In this document: positions 19,632 to 32,030 of the stretch, in pieces
Numbering within the stretch: position 1 is the stretch's first letter
Layout: each line of letters begins with the position of its first letter
Source of the DNA: Massariosphaeria phaeospora
Lineage: Eukaryota; Ascomycota; Dothideomycetes; Pleosporales
Assembly: GCA_011032825.1 (NCBI GenBank)
Contig: JAADJZ010000039.1
Coordinates: forward strand, 237,047 to 301,046
DNA length: 64,000 bases
Direction of reading: 5' to 3'
Notes under the pieces: generated by a model
The model's database searches: none
What the model was told of the DNA's origin: nothing
The model's input: the letters and a program-made list of their open reading frames with translations, nothing else
Made by a program: the position numbers and the translations under genes

Positions 19632-21555
19632 GGAATTGACTCTCAACCATCCTTGCAGAGTGACCCTCGTAACGATATAGAAGTTTTCAGCTATAGGTTA
19701 GAAGTCTACCTGTATCTTTACAAAGCCCTGTTCGTGTCTGAAATGGTAAGTAATGTACGAGTTAGAACTTGTAGAGGTGATATGGTCACCTAACATTTTA
19801 CTGCGGAGCTGGCGATGCGGGGTAGCGTGGGCGGGGAATCTGCTGATGAAGATGATCCTCCAAGGACGGATCGCGACGGGATAGAGGAGGCAGGTGCGAA
19901 CATTGATATAAATCAGAACAGGATCTAGCTAGATCGTGTCGTGTGCGCAAAGCGAACCGATGCGTGATTTTTTCGTTGGTCCGCGGTGGTACATAGCCAG
20001 CCATGTCGAACAGCATGTACAACATAGCCGAAAAGCGTGAATTGAGAGAAAACAGGAGGTAGGAAGACACTGAAGTAGGTACTTCCTATAGTATATCGTC
20101 TTTCGTATGAGCATCGGCAAGTCTTGCCACATCAGCCCGTTGTTGGGACAGCTAGGAACTGTTTGTCTTTGGCTTTACGGGGGCGAGTCGTAAACGGCAA
20201 GTTGTCGCATGCTCGACTCGGCGCGTCCATTTCTTTGAACTGAATGGTAGGATGACAGAAGAAATTGTTAATTTAAAAATTGGACAGTTGAAAGAGAGCG
20301 CCAGAAGTTCCCTCTGATATTCAAGGGAACATCGTCTCCATCATCTTGATTTGTAGGCAATTGAAATTAGAACCTACGATTTCGTTCATCTACGAAGGCA
20401 CCGTCAGCTCATGATATTAGGTATGCGGCTTACACTGGAGACCCGGATTGCCACAATCCTTCGTTCAATCGAGAAAGAGGCCAGGCGACTCCCGAGGTAA
20501 TCATCTCGGACATGGTGGCATACAGACGGCCATGATAAGGATCCTAGTACTCGAGTGGGAAGGCGAATGCAGGACCGACATGGTGCGTGAGGGCCAGCAC
20601 CGTCGACCTGGTTATCGGATGCTCGATTCGCCTTAGCCTGACTGTTGGTCTCAACATGTGAATTGTTGTGTCGAGAGACAAAGTGTCAACTGCTTGAGGT
20701 CCCTTATCTGCATATCAATGAGGTGCTAGAACGAAGGACTAAGCGCGGGAGCGATGGATCGGTAGTATACCACCGTCATGCTGATCATCTATAGTCGGGT
20801 GGATCCACGAAGCGAAGCAGGTGGGCAAATTCAGGCGAGGGTTCAGGATTCCGCAGCACCAGCAGTCCAACTGCGGCAAACGGGCATCTGGATCTGGGCA
20901 TCCTCCTCACGATGCAAGTCTTCAATCGTCCGGTAGGTGGGCTCGAAAAGGGTCTTGCCTCGGGGTAGACGATGACAGCCAGAGTGGCATCCCGGTAGGG
21001 TCAGCGCTGCATGCTTCCAGAACGCCACGCGAACCCCAGAAGGGAGCCTCAACCGGTGCCCCCGCGCAGCCTTCGCCGCTGTTATCAGGGCTAGCGGCAG
21101 TGCTCAGGATCCCCGGTCTGGGCAGATGGCTCGTGATTGGAGCGCAGTCTCCGATCGCGGTTGGGCTTGGAGATAAGAAGCCTCGGTCAGCGTTGCAAGA
21201 CCGCCCGAGGAACGAAGTGCTGGCCCAGGTGCAGCACTCCGTTGGACGCCCCGCAGCGAGTGAGCGGCGCGAAGTGGTCTTTGGCACGAACTCGAGCCGG
21301 GCGGATTTCCCGTTATCGTGGGTGATTGGTGACACGGTCATCTCCGGTAACCTGAACAGGCAGGCAGTTGCTGCCAAGGGTGTCGTGCGCGGGCGGGGAT
21401 GCGCCTGGGCCGATGGTGGCACGCGCGAATGCCGTCCCCATCTGTGTCGCGCGGTTCACCGAGGAATATAATCTTGCCATGGCCGTGAGTCCCGGCACCC
21501 ATTCCGTGCCCTTCTCAACTCTTTCTGGGGAATTGCTCTCGTGCCCATATTCAAC
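19632..21555. other. Long intergenic region upstream of the nucleoside transporter
   Basis: About 1.9 kb without a convincing gene. A GC-rich part (about 20820-21470) has overlapping open frames on both strands, a consequence of base composition rather than coding; none shows motifs or splice structure. The last few hundred bases should contain the transporter promoter and 5' leader. Confidence 0.5.
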
Positions 21556-23666
21556 ATGGCCGACCTGAAGCACGAGCACAACAGCTCGCCAATGCCAGGC
21601 GTCGTCGCCAACCCGGACCCCGCCCTCGATATCAAGAGAGAGCACCACCACGAGCATGTCCACCACGGCGCGCATGCCGAGAAAGGCCAATTCGCGAGCG
21701 ACAACCCCGCCTACACGTCAGGCACAACCATGGAGCCGAGTGTGATCCCAATGGCTGACCCCAATGATGATGCTCTGCATCGTCGTCGGCTCGCTGAGCA
21801 TGACATCGAAAAAACGGGCGGTGTATATGAAGAAAACGGCAGCTTCAGTAAAGACCGGAATTCGTCCAATCCCGACGGCGAGGATGATCCTAAGCGCCAT
21901 GGCTTTTCGAACTTCTATACCAAGTACAGGCTTTTCTTCCACATCTTTATTGGAATGTTCTTTACTGGGTACGTGTATAAAATCGACTCGTAGCCAGCGC
22001 GAGAGATCGACTAACGGTGAACGACAGATGGTGGATTGCGGGTCTCGTCAACCATCGCCATGACATGAATTGGATAATTCCATTCCTGTTCTGGCTGGCT
22101 ATCATGCTTCGGTTGATCTTCTTCCATGTTCCTATCACCATCGTAACAAAGCCGATGCACTTCTTCTGGAACAACACGGGCGTCCGCTTCACGAGCTATA
22201 TCCCGGAGAGGATGCGCATTCCCGCTGGTGCAGCTCTTACGATTGCTGTCATCATTGTGGGAGCATTCGTGACTGAGGAGAGCGCGGACAATACTCGAGC
22301 CAACCGTGCTGTGAGCTTGTTCGGCTTGGTTGTCTTCCTCTTCCTCTTCTGGTTGACTTCGCGCAACAAGAAGAAGATTGTGTGGCATACCGTCATCGTC
22401 GGCATGCTCGTCCAGTTCATCATCGCGTTGTTCGTCCTGAGGACCAAGGCCGGATACGACATCTTCACCTTTGTCTCCTCTCTCGCTCGCGCACTGTTGG
22501 GTTTTGCTGTGGAAGGTGTGACTTTCCTAACCACCCCTGAAATTGCAGCGCAGAAGTTCTTCTTCTTCAGCGTCATCCCAGCCATTATCTTCTTCGTGTC
22601 CATTGTACAACTCTTGTACTACTGGGGCATCCTGCAGTGGTTCATCGGCAAATTTGCTGTCTTCTTCTTTTGGACTATGCGCGTCTCCGGCGCAGAGGCT
22701 GTCGTCGCTTCCGCTTCCCCCTTCATTGGCCAGGGAGAGTCTGCCATGTTGATCCGACCTTTCGTCGCCCATCTCACGAAAGCCGAATTGCATCAGGTGA
22801 TGACATCCGGTTTCGCAACGATAGCAGGTTCTGTGCTAGTCGCCTACATGTGAGCAGAAAATCACCTCATCCTCTTGAGAACACCATTGACGCATAACTA
22901 GTTCCATGGGTATCAATCCGCAGGCCCTGATCTCATCCTGTGTCATGAGCATTCCTGCGTCCCTTGCGATCAGTAAACTCCGATATCCAGAAGAGGAGGA
23001 AACACTTACTGCCGGACGGGTCGTTATCCCAGATGATGAAGAACACAGAGCCGCTAACGCGCTGCATGCTTTCGCTAACGGGGCATGGCTGGGTCTCAAG
23101 ATTGCCGGTATGATCATTACTACCTTGCTTTGTATCATTGCTCTCCTAGGCTTGATCGACGGGATCCTCACCTGGTGGGGACATTACATCAACCTCCAAG
23201 GCGATTACGATCTGACCTTGGAGCTCATTCTCGGATACATCTGCTACCCGATTGCCTTCTTGCTCGGTGTTTCCCGAGAGGGCAACGATCTGCTTCTTGT
23301 CGGTCGCTTGATCGGTATCAAGGTCATGGCCAACGAGTTCGTTGCCTTTTCAAGGCTTCAGGCCCTGGAGCCCGAATACAAGGAATACCTGACCCTCTCC
23401 CCTCGATCGAGAGTCATTGCAACATATGCTCTTTGCGGGTTCGGCAACATCGGTTCCCTCGGTACCCAGATCGGTGTCCTCAGTCAGATCAGCCCTGGCC
23501 GAAGTGGCGATGTTTCTCGGCTTGCGCTGAGCGCATTGATTTCCGGTGTTGTGTCTACACTGACCAGTGCCAGCATTGCTGGACTGATCATTACGGACCA
23601 GGTACGTCGTTCGAGACATGTCGTCTTGGATTTATCGCTAACCTTTCGTAGGCTGCATTCTCTTAG
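21556..23666 (+). CDS. Concentrative nucleoside transporter (CNT family)
   Basis: Four exons (21556-21968, 22028-22849, 22902-23601, 23652-23666) give 649 aa; introns are 59, 52 and 50 bp and the last exon codes only AAFS. A His-rich hydrophilic N-terminus of about 125 residues precedes at least ten hydrophobic segments. CNT signatures are present: GQGESAMLIRPFV (substrate and cation binding hairpin region), NEFVAFSRLQ, and CGFGNIGSLGTQIGVL followed by a segment rich in small residues (ISGVVSTLTSASIAGLI). The family moves purine or pyrimidine nucleosides inward with H+ or Na+ at the plasma membrane. The first Met is at 21556; an upstream in-frame GTG is ignored. Usual length for eukaryotic members. 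In this genome it would complement nucleoside release by the secreted nuclease, but they are 12 kb apart and co-regulation is only conjecture. Confidence 0.93.
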
Positions 23667-24640
23667 AAAACACAAGTCCGTGTAGGAGGCTTTGTCGCGA
23701 TATGACCTGCTTCACGAAACTAAATGTAAACATATAATCAGATATCTTCGCAAATATACCCAGCAACAGACCCTGCATGGGTCCAATTTATCCTCATATA
23801 ATTTCTCGACGACAGTGTTCGTGCGAGTTGAACATGGAAATAAGCAAAAGAGGTGAGAAAGCTAGCTGGATTGCAAGCTTTGGAACCGCGGCTTGTCACC
23901 ATTCACGCGGCGATACGGCGATACAGCGACACGGCGATACGGCAGAACTCTTCACGTTACCGGGCGCACCGCTGTCGCCTAACGTTGCGTGTTACACACT
24001 TCGATACAGTTAGACCAGAATGTCATCGAAAAGAGGTCAGTATGCATCTAACCTCGAATTCTGACACTTGCGAGCGGACTTGTGAACGATGGATTCAACG
24101 GCGTGCGCTAACAAGAAATGCAACAAGGCGCGTTTGCGACTATTTTTGGCAATGGTCCAATCATTCCACTCAGCGACCCTTAGGTTTACAATAGGCGAAG
24201 CATTGCGTACCCAGCACAACGAGGCGCTCTTGCGGTTGTCGAAACAGGAACCACTATTTCGACCTGCAGAGATCCTCCAGTCCAATCACTGCTCATGGTG
24301 AAGATAGGCTTTTGCCATGTATGATCTGGCCCTGTCACTCAGCGTACGCTGGTTCCGCGGGGCGCACGAATCTTTGAAGTTTGAATGTCTTCACGATCTA
24401 GTGGAGTTCAGCAGTCTGCTCCACGTGGTTATGCATGTGGCTCTAGGCTCTGAATCGGCGAAGCGAGCGCAGATACATATGACCCACTTCGTTTAGCGTA
24501 TCCAGCCTCAATATCGCCTTTCCCTAGGGTTCTTATATCGGCGCTCTTCCTCTGCCACGGAATCCTGTTAGTTACGGCCTCTACGCCCTACCTTCGTTTG
24601 GACACATATCTTCTCTTCTCTTCGTATACCAAATCGCACT
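23667..24640. other. Intergenic region with a small tandem repeat
   Basis: Holds the 3' flank of the transporter gene and the promoter of the next gene. Four copies of an 8-base repeat (CGATACGG and variants) occur at about 23909-23943. Short open frames on both strands show no motifs. Confidence 0.5.
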
Positions 24641-26121
24641 ATGGATAAGACTTTCAGCCCAGGCGAGATTGAATACATGCTGGCCCACAAGGACGAATCA
24701 CGAGTGGCAAGCCTGTATTGGATTCTCTGTTCCACAATCGTGCTCGCGGTCACTAGTACCCTGTGTAGACTTGTTGCGAAACAAGTTGTGGGTCACAAGA
24801 TTTGGCTCGACGATTTCTTTGCGGTGATAGCTATGGTGGGTTGTACATCCAGTTTCGGACCACTTGGACCTATCAACTGACTTGGGATGTAAGAGTTTGT
24901 TGTGCGGGCAGACTAGCATTATCCTAGTAACAGGTGTGTTGCAGTCACGGAGGCGGTCAGAGTTCTTCACTAATAGAAGTAGGAGCCCCCAAAGGCCTCG
25001 GAAGGCATCTCCTATCGGTCCCTATGGAAAACATCCCGGGCATTGTAAAGGTAGACATAAGCCGATGCAGTCTAAGAAGATATAACGCTAATCATCACAA
25101 ACAGGGCGTAACGCAATGGTCAATCATCTGTACATGCAGCGGATGGATGGTCAAATTGGCAGTCCTGTCATTCTACTATCGAATCTTTCCCATATCCAGT
25201 TTCCGGAAAATATTAATTGGAACAGCTGTCGTGTCCTCCATGTACCACCTGGCCAATGTTGGCATGTTGACAATCCCGTGCTGGGCCTCGATTAGTCCAG
25301 GCAAGAAGGGCTGTCTCGATCTAGCCCTGTTTAACAAGGTCAGCAACAGCGTATACATCACGCTTGACTTTTGGATATGTCTCCTACCTACGCCCATTGT
25401 TTGGAAGCTGAACGTTTCTCTCGAGAAGCGCATGCAGATCTGCGCCGTGTTTCTGCTTGGACTCACGTAGGTTCTTTCCCTCCTCATACCATACCATACC
25501 ATACCACCAAGCAACCTATTTCTGACCGCTGAAAACAGGGCCTGCGCACTGACGATCGTGCGCGCCGCCGCCCAAGACAGCGACGGCCCGAATTTCACCT
25601 GGTACATGGTCCGCACTCAGGCCTACTTCAACTTCGAGCAAGTCGGCGGCCTCCTATGCACCAACCTCCCCCTCATCGTGCGCGCCTACCGCCAACACCG
25701 GGCGACGTCCTCGCCCCGCTCCGACAGCCGCACCGTCCAAAACGACGCAAGCGCCGGCTCCGCCGACCCCAAACCTCGCCACGGCAAGAAGCGCCCGAGT
25801 TGGTGGCTCCCGGGCATCGACAGCATCCAGCTCAGCGGCATGCGGACGACGCGGCGCGGCAGTGAACTCGGTAGTGTTGGTGCTGCGGCTATGGGCGCGC
25901 AGTCGACCCAGAAGCAGTGGGAGCCGATTCCGGAATCGGATTCGGAACGAGGTTTGACGCTTTACGAACCGATGGAGGCGGGTGACGAGAGGAGGGACGG
26001 CCACATGGAAAAAGGGATTCAGGAGCCGCGGCTGGCGAAGGGGCTGTTTGATGCGCATGTACGCGTGCAGGAGGTGGACAGCAATGAAGATGGGTTTTCC
26101 GGCAAGAGCACGGACAGGTGA
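24641..26121 (+). CDS. Rhodopsin-domain (PTH11/SAT4-like) integral membrane protein
   Basis: The proposed structure has four exons, 24641-24835, 24934-25050, 25105-25466 and 25539-26121, giving 418 aa. Hydrophobic spans and landmark motifs match the fungal rhodopsin-domain family: WLDDFFAV in the second helix, APKGLGRH in the first extracellular loop, a helix ending SFYYRIFPISSFRK, a NSVYITLDFWICLLP helix, then KRMQICAVFLLGLTACALTIVR. About seven spans lie in residues 20-285. The remaining roughly 130 residues form a hydrophilic, charged cytosolic tail. Family members are candidate surface sensors; function is rarely known. Intron 2 (54 bp) is a multiple of three with no stop, so retention is possible. 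Intron 3 contains a run of ATACC repeats. Exon 1/2 junction is the least certain. Confidence 0.82.
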
Positions 26122-27722
26122 AGGCCCTTTTACCACGGGGAAACACGTTTTTTAGGAAAGATGATTATGGCTCTACCAACAGCATCGGGGGTTCTTTCAG
26201 TCCTTGGAGATGGTCTGGTCCATGCTATTGAGCCGACGGCTCCCCACGCCGGCCTGGCGGCGATGATACTGCATCATCATGCACGGTGTCTGGTACTCCG
26301 TAGTCCTGTGGTATACACGATTGAATCACACAATCTACTGTTTAACATTGTACAGTTCTGTTCTGCGTTCCTTTAGCCCTTGTGTGTCTGAAGCCTAGCC
26401 TCTCTTGCGCACTCTATGGTGCTGAAACCTACCTGACAATGTGCATCTTAGCTCCACAGAACTAGTCCTGGTGGCGTGGCCTGGACATGCCCAACCTCCT
26501 CGAAATGACATGCACGGATTTAATCACACTACTGCTAATGCCGGCGAGCAGCCCTACAGCTGGGGAGATCGATCAGACACCCACGTGGCAACTAGGTCCA
26601 CGGCACGGGCCTTGTCTCGTGCGAATTCGCAAATCGCCCTACCTAGGTAATTCCAAGGCGATGCGATGGCCGGACGAACGCCTGATGACCCGGCTAGCTG
26701 TGCCAGCGCCAGGCTGCAGGATCATATTAATATCTCCACAGGTTCAGGCGGAGTAGTGCCTTCGGCGCGATTACCGGCGCGTCGTTGGCAGATCCTTTTC
26801 TTCTTTTCAACGACAGCAAAACGCAGCTTCCCTCGCTGGAGTGGCCAGCTTGAGGTCTGTTTTCTGTGCCACGCCGACATGACGCGCATCGCACACATTG
26901 CGGAGGGTAATCGTTTGCCGGGAAGGATTCGAGACTCGAGAGCTGAGCTGCGCTTCAATGTCGCACGACTGCAGTTGTAGATGCGGAAACTGTTGGAATG
27001 GACTCTACAGCTAGCTGACGATAGGGTCAACACGTTATAGGCAAGGAGTAGAGGTTTGTACGGTGTACACAGCGTACGGAGAAAGGAGGTTGATACAACA
27101 GTATTCTTGGTGTTTTCTATCTACGTGCAGAGATGAGGAGGACGAGAGAAGCGAAGACTTTATCCGAGTCATCTTGACGAACCATGGTTCTGAGAGTGCG
27201 GCTCCACAAAATGGCCACCCATTCAGCTTCCACTGAATACAAATGAGGCTCCCCTTGAGCATTCGCGCAAACTTTTATCCTATCTACGTGCAGATAGGAC
27301 GGAAGACTTAGCAGCTGCGCACGGGCATTACGTAAGGCAGGCTTACATAACCCAAAGCAGCACAGGGTCTCAGACGGAAGCGCTGCGCTATCAACAGGCA
27401 GCGGAGACGTCTGGCCGTGGGCCACCACCCCCTCGAGCGCTCCGTCGAAGCTCTTCGCGTCCATAACTCTCTCCACCACCACCAAGGCGCCTACCTCCGA
27501 TGCCCTCGCTGTACGCCTACGCCTACCTCCGACCCCGCGCCAACAACAGCCCGGGCTCTCGGCCTCCCGACACCGACCCTCGTCGCGCCCGCCAAAGAAG
27601 CAAAGAAGAGGAGCAGCTGAGGAGGCTGGGGGAGGCGGAGACGGGCAGGAAAGAGAGGGCGAGGGAGTTGATCGCTATCGTGATGTAGATCCCACTCGAC
27701 GGATTGGTGTTGAGGCCGGAAA

Positions 27723-27728
27723 GATAAG
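27723..27728 (+). promoter_or_regulatory. Candidate GATA-factor site (AGATAAG)
   Basis: Matches the HGATAR consensus of fungal nitrogen-regulatory GATA factors (AreA/Nit2). It lies about 800 bases before the urea permease start. A lone hexamer is common by chance, so this is only suggestive. Confidence 0.3.
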
Positions 27729-28404
27729 GGTCTGCGTTGTCCAATCAGCTGCCGTGGAACAATAGCGCGTCCGGCCCGCTAGATACCGTCGGGAGCGTGA
27801 TGAGACATGAGCTTGACAACTTCACCTCGACGCGGAGATATTCTTTTTGCTCACTTTGCCGTTTTACCCACGTCGACACACGCTGTCCTGCGCGCTATGC
27901 ATGGGCTAGAACGCGGAAAGTCGCGTATGGCGTCTGGAGACCTGTGAAAACCCTCGCGAGCGAGACAGCCATTTCGTTCAGCTAGCGAACATGTCTATAC
28001 AACAGCGCAGTCCGTCTCGTGACAGTTGCCTTTGATGGTTTGATTGGCGTCAGCTTTTAGTAGTGGCTATCTGACCGCTCAACGTTCTGCGTCTTATCAA
28101 AAATGGCTTCAAACTGCTTATCAGTTTGCAGCCAGGGTACCACCTATCTCCACCACATTGAGTCCATCTAGACCCTTGCATCCTCTATGGCCGTTGGCTC
28201 GTTTCGCCACCCCTCGCGGCAATACTCGCTAGCTTGTCGGCTGTTCTTATACGTACCTATCACGCATGGCCGTGGCAGACCTCAGATCTTGAGCAGCCCG
28301 TTACTTTTTCCCTTCTCTAAGCTTTCGCTTTAAGACGCCATACAACCTCTCCACAGCGACTAGCGCAGGATAACCGTAAACTGACAAGAGCTCGGCAGCA
28401 AGCT

Positions 28405-28410
28405 TATATA
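28405..28410 (+). promoter_or_regulatory. TATA-like element of the urea permease gene
   Basis: TATATA about 115 bases before the ATG at 28525, a plausible core-promoter position for a fungal gene. Confidence 0.4.
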
Positions 28411-28476
28411 GCCAGCAGCCCCATCGTGGAGACCTCTTCGTCGCGGAGCTAAAGAGGTGGACATTTGACTAAACTC

Positions 28477-28482
28477 GATAAG
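28477..28482 (+). promoter_or_regulatory. Candidate GATA-factor site (CGATAAG)
   Basis: Second HGATAR match, about 43 bases upstream of the permease start. Nitrogen catabolite control of DUR3-type permeases by GATA factors is known in fungi; the proximity fits but is not proof. Confidence 0.35.
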
Positions 28483-28524
28483 AACTCTCAAGGCTTGGAA
28501 GAAGACAACAACAAAGTTCTCAAG

Positions 28525-31059
28525 ATGCTCTCCGCCCCACCACTGAGCCAGGGCGTGGGCTATGGCGTTGTGGTTGGTCTGGGATTCGCCTTTGCGTAAG
28601 TCACTACCTTGAACACGTTAATTGGGGCACAGTGTTGACACTGATGTAGGTTTGCTATGATCCTCACGACCTTTGTCCTCAAAAGGTATGTAAAGCTCCT
28701 TATTCTGTTGTGATATCTTCCTAAAGTACTCTCTGGACCATCGACAGACGTCAGGGGCATTATGTGCAAGGGCGGTTGTCTGAGTTGTTAGAAAAAAACT
28801 GGAGATTCCTCAAACTACTACGAATTTGCAATGGATAAAGCTGATTCAATGCAGATACAACTATGAGCTCCAAACGTCGGAAATGTTCAGCACCGCCGGA
28901 CGTACAGTCAAGTCCGGTTTGGTTGCATCCGCTGTCGTCTCCTCCTGGACATGGGCCGCTACCTTGTTGCAAAGTAGCTCGGTTGCATATCAGTACGGAG
29001 TCTCAGGACCGTTTTGGTACGCTTCCGGTGCGACTGTACAGATCATTCTCTTTGCCACGATTGCTATCGAGCTTAAACGCAGAGCCCCGAACGCCCACAC
29101 CTTCCTCGAGGTCATCAGGGCCCGTTACGGGGCAGTCACGCATATTGTGTTCATGGTGTTCGGTCTCTTCACCAATATCTTAGTCACGAGTATGCTTTTG
29201 ACCGGCGGATCAGCAGTCGTAACTTCTGTAAGTGTTCTGAAACTCTTAGTCTTTGGATAGGCTCTACATCAGTCTTCCTTCCATCGCTAACGGCAAACAG
29301 TTGACAGGGATGTCGACCGCTGCGGCTTGCTTCCTACTCCCTGTGGGAGTCGTCCTGTATACTATGTTCGGTGGTATCAAGGCCACCTTCCTCACGGACT
29401 ACGCACATACAGTGGTCATTCTCGTGATTTTGCTCATGTTCGCCTTTACCACATACGCCACCAATGTCAACTTGGGAAGCCCATCCAAAGTTTTCGACCT
29501 TTTGCAGGAGGCTGCTAAAAGACACCCCGTTGAGGGCAACGCCGGAGGATCCTACCTCACCATGCGCTCTAAAGATGGTGCTATCTTCTTCGTTATAAAC
29601 ATCGTCGGAAACTTCGGGACTGTTTTCATGGGTGAGTATTAGTCCACGTAGAGTGCTAGATGAACGCTGACGTAAGCCAAGACAATGGGTACTACAACAA
29701 GGCTATCGGTAAGTCGCTACAACTGCTCATTTAGACCTGTTCCACCGGCCGCTCAGTTCAAAGGTTGATTTTCGATCACATGAGCTTTACCTAACGTTGG
29801 AAGTGAGCGGGTGGACACGGACAGATATTCATTGATATTCCCTTCGATAGCATTGCTAATCTTGAATAGCTGCTTCGCCAGTCGATGCTTTACCCGGCTA
29901 TATTATGGGAGGCCTCTCTTGGTTCGCCATCCCGTGGCTCGCCGCTACTACAATGGGTCTCGCTGCTCTTGCTCTCGAGAGCAACCCGGTCTTCCCTACG
30001 TATCCAAACCGCATCGCGCCGGCTGACGTCTCCGCCGGACTGGTTCTCCCAACTGCAGCGGTCGCCTTACTCGGCAGTGGTGGCGCGGTGGCCACTCTAC
30101 TCTTAGTCTTCATGGCAGTCACATCCGCCATGTCTGCTGAACTGATAGCCGTCTCATCCATCTTCACCTACGATCTGTATCAGACCTACATCAACCCCCG
30201 CGCTACTGGCAAACAGCTCATATACATGAGCCATTCCATGGTTATCGGCTTTGCGGTGGCTATGGCTGCTTGGTCGACGGGATTGTACTACATTGGAATT
30301 TCCATGGGCTACCTGTACCTCCTCATGGGCGTCATCATCTCCTCCGCCGTGCTTCCCGCGACGCTCACCCTGATGTGGAGCAAGCAAAATTGGTACGCCG
30401 CCACGTTCACCCCCATTCTCGGCTTCATCTGCTCCCTCATCGCCTGGCTCGTAACAGCCCAGAAGGAAGGCGGCGAGCTCACCGTCGCCACCACCGGTGC
30501 CAACATTCCCATGTTGGCCGGCAATGTCGTCGCGCTGCTTTCCCCGCTCGTCTTCGTCCCAGTTCTCACCTACGCTTTCGGCCCTCAGAACTACGATTGG
30601 GTTTCCATGAAAGCGATTCGCCGCGGTGACGACCACGACCTTGCCGTCGCCGCGAACGTCGACATCGAGCTCATCCCAGGCGAGCGTCACAACACGGCCG
30701 GCGAGGAAGAAGAGCAAGTCAAACTCCTCAAAGCGTCGCGCATTGCGCGCTGGATGACGCTCGGCATGACGCTCGCACTGCTGATCCTCTGGCCGATGCC
30801 CATGTACGGTTCTGGTTATGTTTTCAGCAAGAAATTCTTCACTGGCTGGGTCGTCGTGGGTATCTTGTGGATGTTCTGCTCATCGTTTGCGGTCGGCCTG
30901 TATCCGCTTTGGGAGGGTCGCAAGACGAGTGTCAGGACGTTCAAGGCTGTGTGGATGGATGTTACGGGCAGGGGCCAGCCGGCGAAGAGGGGTGTGGTTA
31001 CGGAGGGCGAGGGCACGGATACCCCGACTGAGGCTGTGAGTGAGAAGGTTAAGATGTAG
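28525..31059 (+). CDS. DUR3: DUR3-type urea/polyamine sodium-solute symporter family permease
   Basis: Six exons (28525-28595, 28650-28685, 28855-29227, 29301-29631, 29682-29708, 29870-31059) encode 675 aa, normal for DUR3. Two exons are tiny, 36 and 27 nt. The sequence carries highly conserved DUR3 blocks: [91 protein letters not shown] and [17 protein letters not shown]. About fifteen membrane spans are expected, with a cytosolic linker around 540-570 and tail. It would import urea, and possibly polyamines, across the plasma membrane with protons. GATA-like and TATA-like sites lie upstream. Every splice junction restores the conserved protein, which makes the structure reliable; intron 2 (169 bp) is the longest. 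Confidence 0.94.
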
Positions 31060-32030
31060 GGGCTGCGCCTGTGAGATGTGTGCTCGGACGAATGTGGGGC
31101 AGTGCTAGTGATGCGTTTTGTTTGGTTGCAATTTGGCTTGATATCCCGTCGCTATTATGATACCACTCGCTCCTGAGATCGATCACTCGAGTCGATCGGA
31201 TTAATGAAGTATTTGTTTTGCCTATCAAGATGTTTGGTTGAGGTCAAGATGTCTTCATCGGCAATGAATTCTGCCCGCAGCTTGTCTGGCCAATCACATC
31301 GCCGTGTTAAGTCGAGAGCTTCGCTTTTGCAGCTTTCGACGGCGGCTCGATACTTGCCTTATCCGGCAGGTTGATTCCTCGACCAATCGCAACGCCATGT
31401 TGACTCGAGAGCTTCGCGGAATCGCTCGCCGTAATCAACGGAGATCAATACTTGCCTTATGCGGCAGGTTGGTTTCTCAACCAACCAGAGGGCTGGCTTG
31501 CGTCAAGGAGCTTCGCAGAAATTGCTGCGATCGACGGGTGTTACAAACTTGCCCTTTGGGGCAGGTTGGTGTCTGCCCAATGAGAGGGCTAACTCAAGTC
31601 AAGGAGCTTTGTGGAATCACGGCAAATTGCAGCAATCGACGGGTATGGAATACTTGCCGTTCTGGGTAGGTTGGGTGTTTGGCCAATTAGAAGGCTGAGT
31701 TACGTTCAGAAGCTTCGTAGAATCCAGCAATCGATGGGTTTAATAACTGCCTCTTTGGGAAGGTTGTGCTTGCGCCACTGGATTCGGGCTTTCGAGTAGG
31801 TAATATATAGCATATTAGCAGTTGCCTTAGGAGGAATCGCTGAAGTTCGCACAGTGCGATCTGTGCCTCGACTTATTCAAAAATATTATTCGTTCTTTCC
31901 GTAGGCTGCTGCCTAGTCGTGGTACAATGGCTGCGCCGCAGTTAGGCCCCATATAAATATCCGTACCTGTAGGTACTTAAACCATCGACGCCCACTTCCT
32001 CCGGGCCTCTTAAGTCAATGCGCTGCGAAA
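31060..32030. other. Intergenic region containing a degenerate minisatellite
   Basis: Separates the permease from the 2EXR gene. Most of it (31270-31800) is a tandem array described separately. Open frames within the array reflect the repeat, not a gene. Confidence 0.55.
31270..31800. repeat. Minisatellite of about five units, 94-105 bp each
   Basis: The anchor CTTGCC followed by a G-rich AGGTTG recurs at 31353, 31451, 31548, 31653 and (as CTGCCT) 31747, giving periods of 98, 97, 105 and 94. Units also share CCAATnAGAGGGCT, GTCAAGGAGCTTCG and GCAATCGACGGGT segments. Units differ by many substitutions. A single related piece (matching 31597-31640) occurs at 33845-33887, so the unit is dispersed locally. 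Confidence 0.8.

Larger units (their letters stand above)
26122..28524. other. Long intergenic region upstream of the urea permease
   Basis: About 2.4 kb in which I find only short frames on both strands. A 15-base direct repeat, CTATCTACGTGCAGA, occurs near 27118 and 27283. A plus-strand frame around 27500-27688 ends in an Arg/Glu-rich helix-like stretch but lacks support. The 3' part holds promoter elements of the permease gene. Confidence 0.45.

Noticed and set aside
18614..19646. Long Arg- and His-rich frames on both strands over the O-methyltransferase
   Set aside because: Products of high GC content antisense or out of frame to the real exon 2, which has clear methyltransferase motifs.
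20821..21471. 216-codon plus-strand frame and overlapping minus-strand frame
   Set aside because: GC-rich, no motif, and both strands open at once; no splice structure links it to neighbours.
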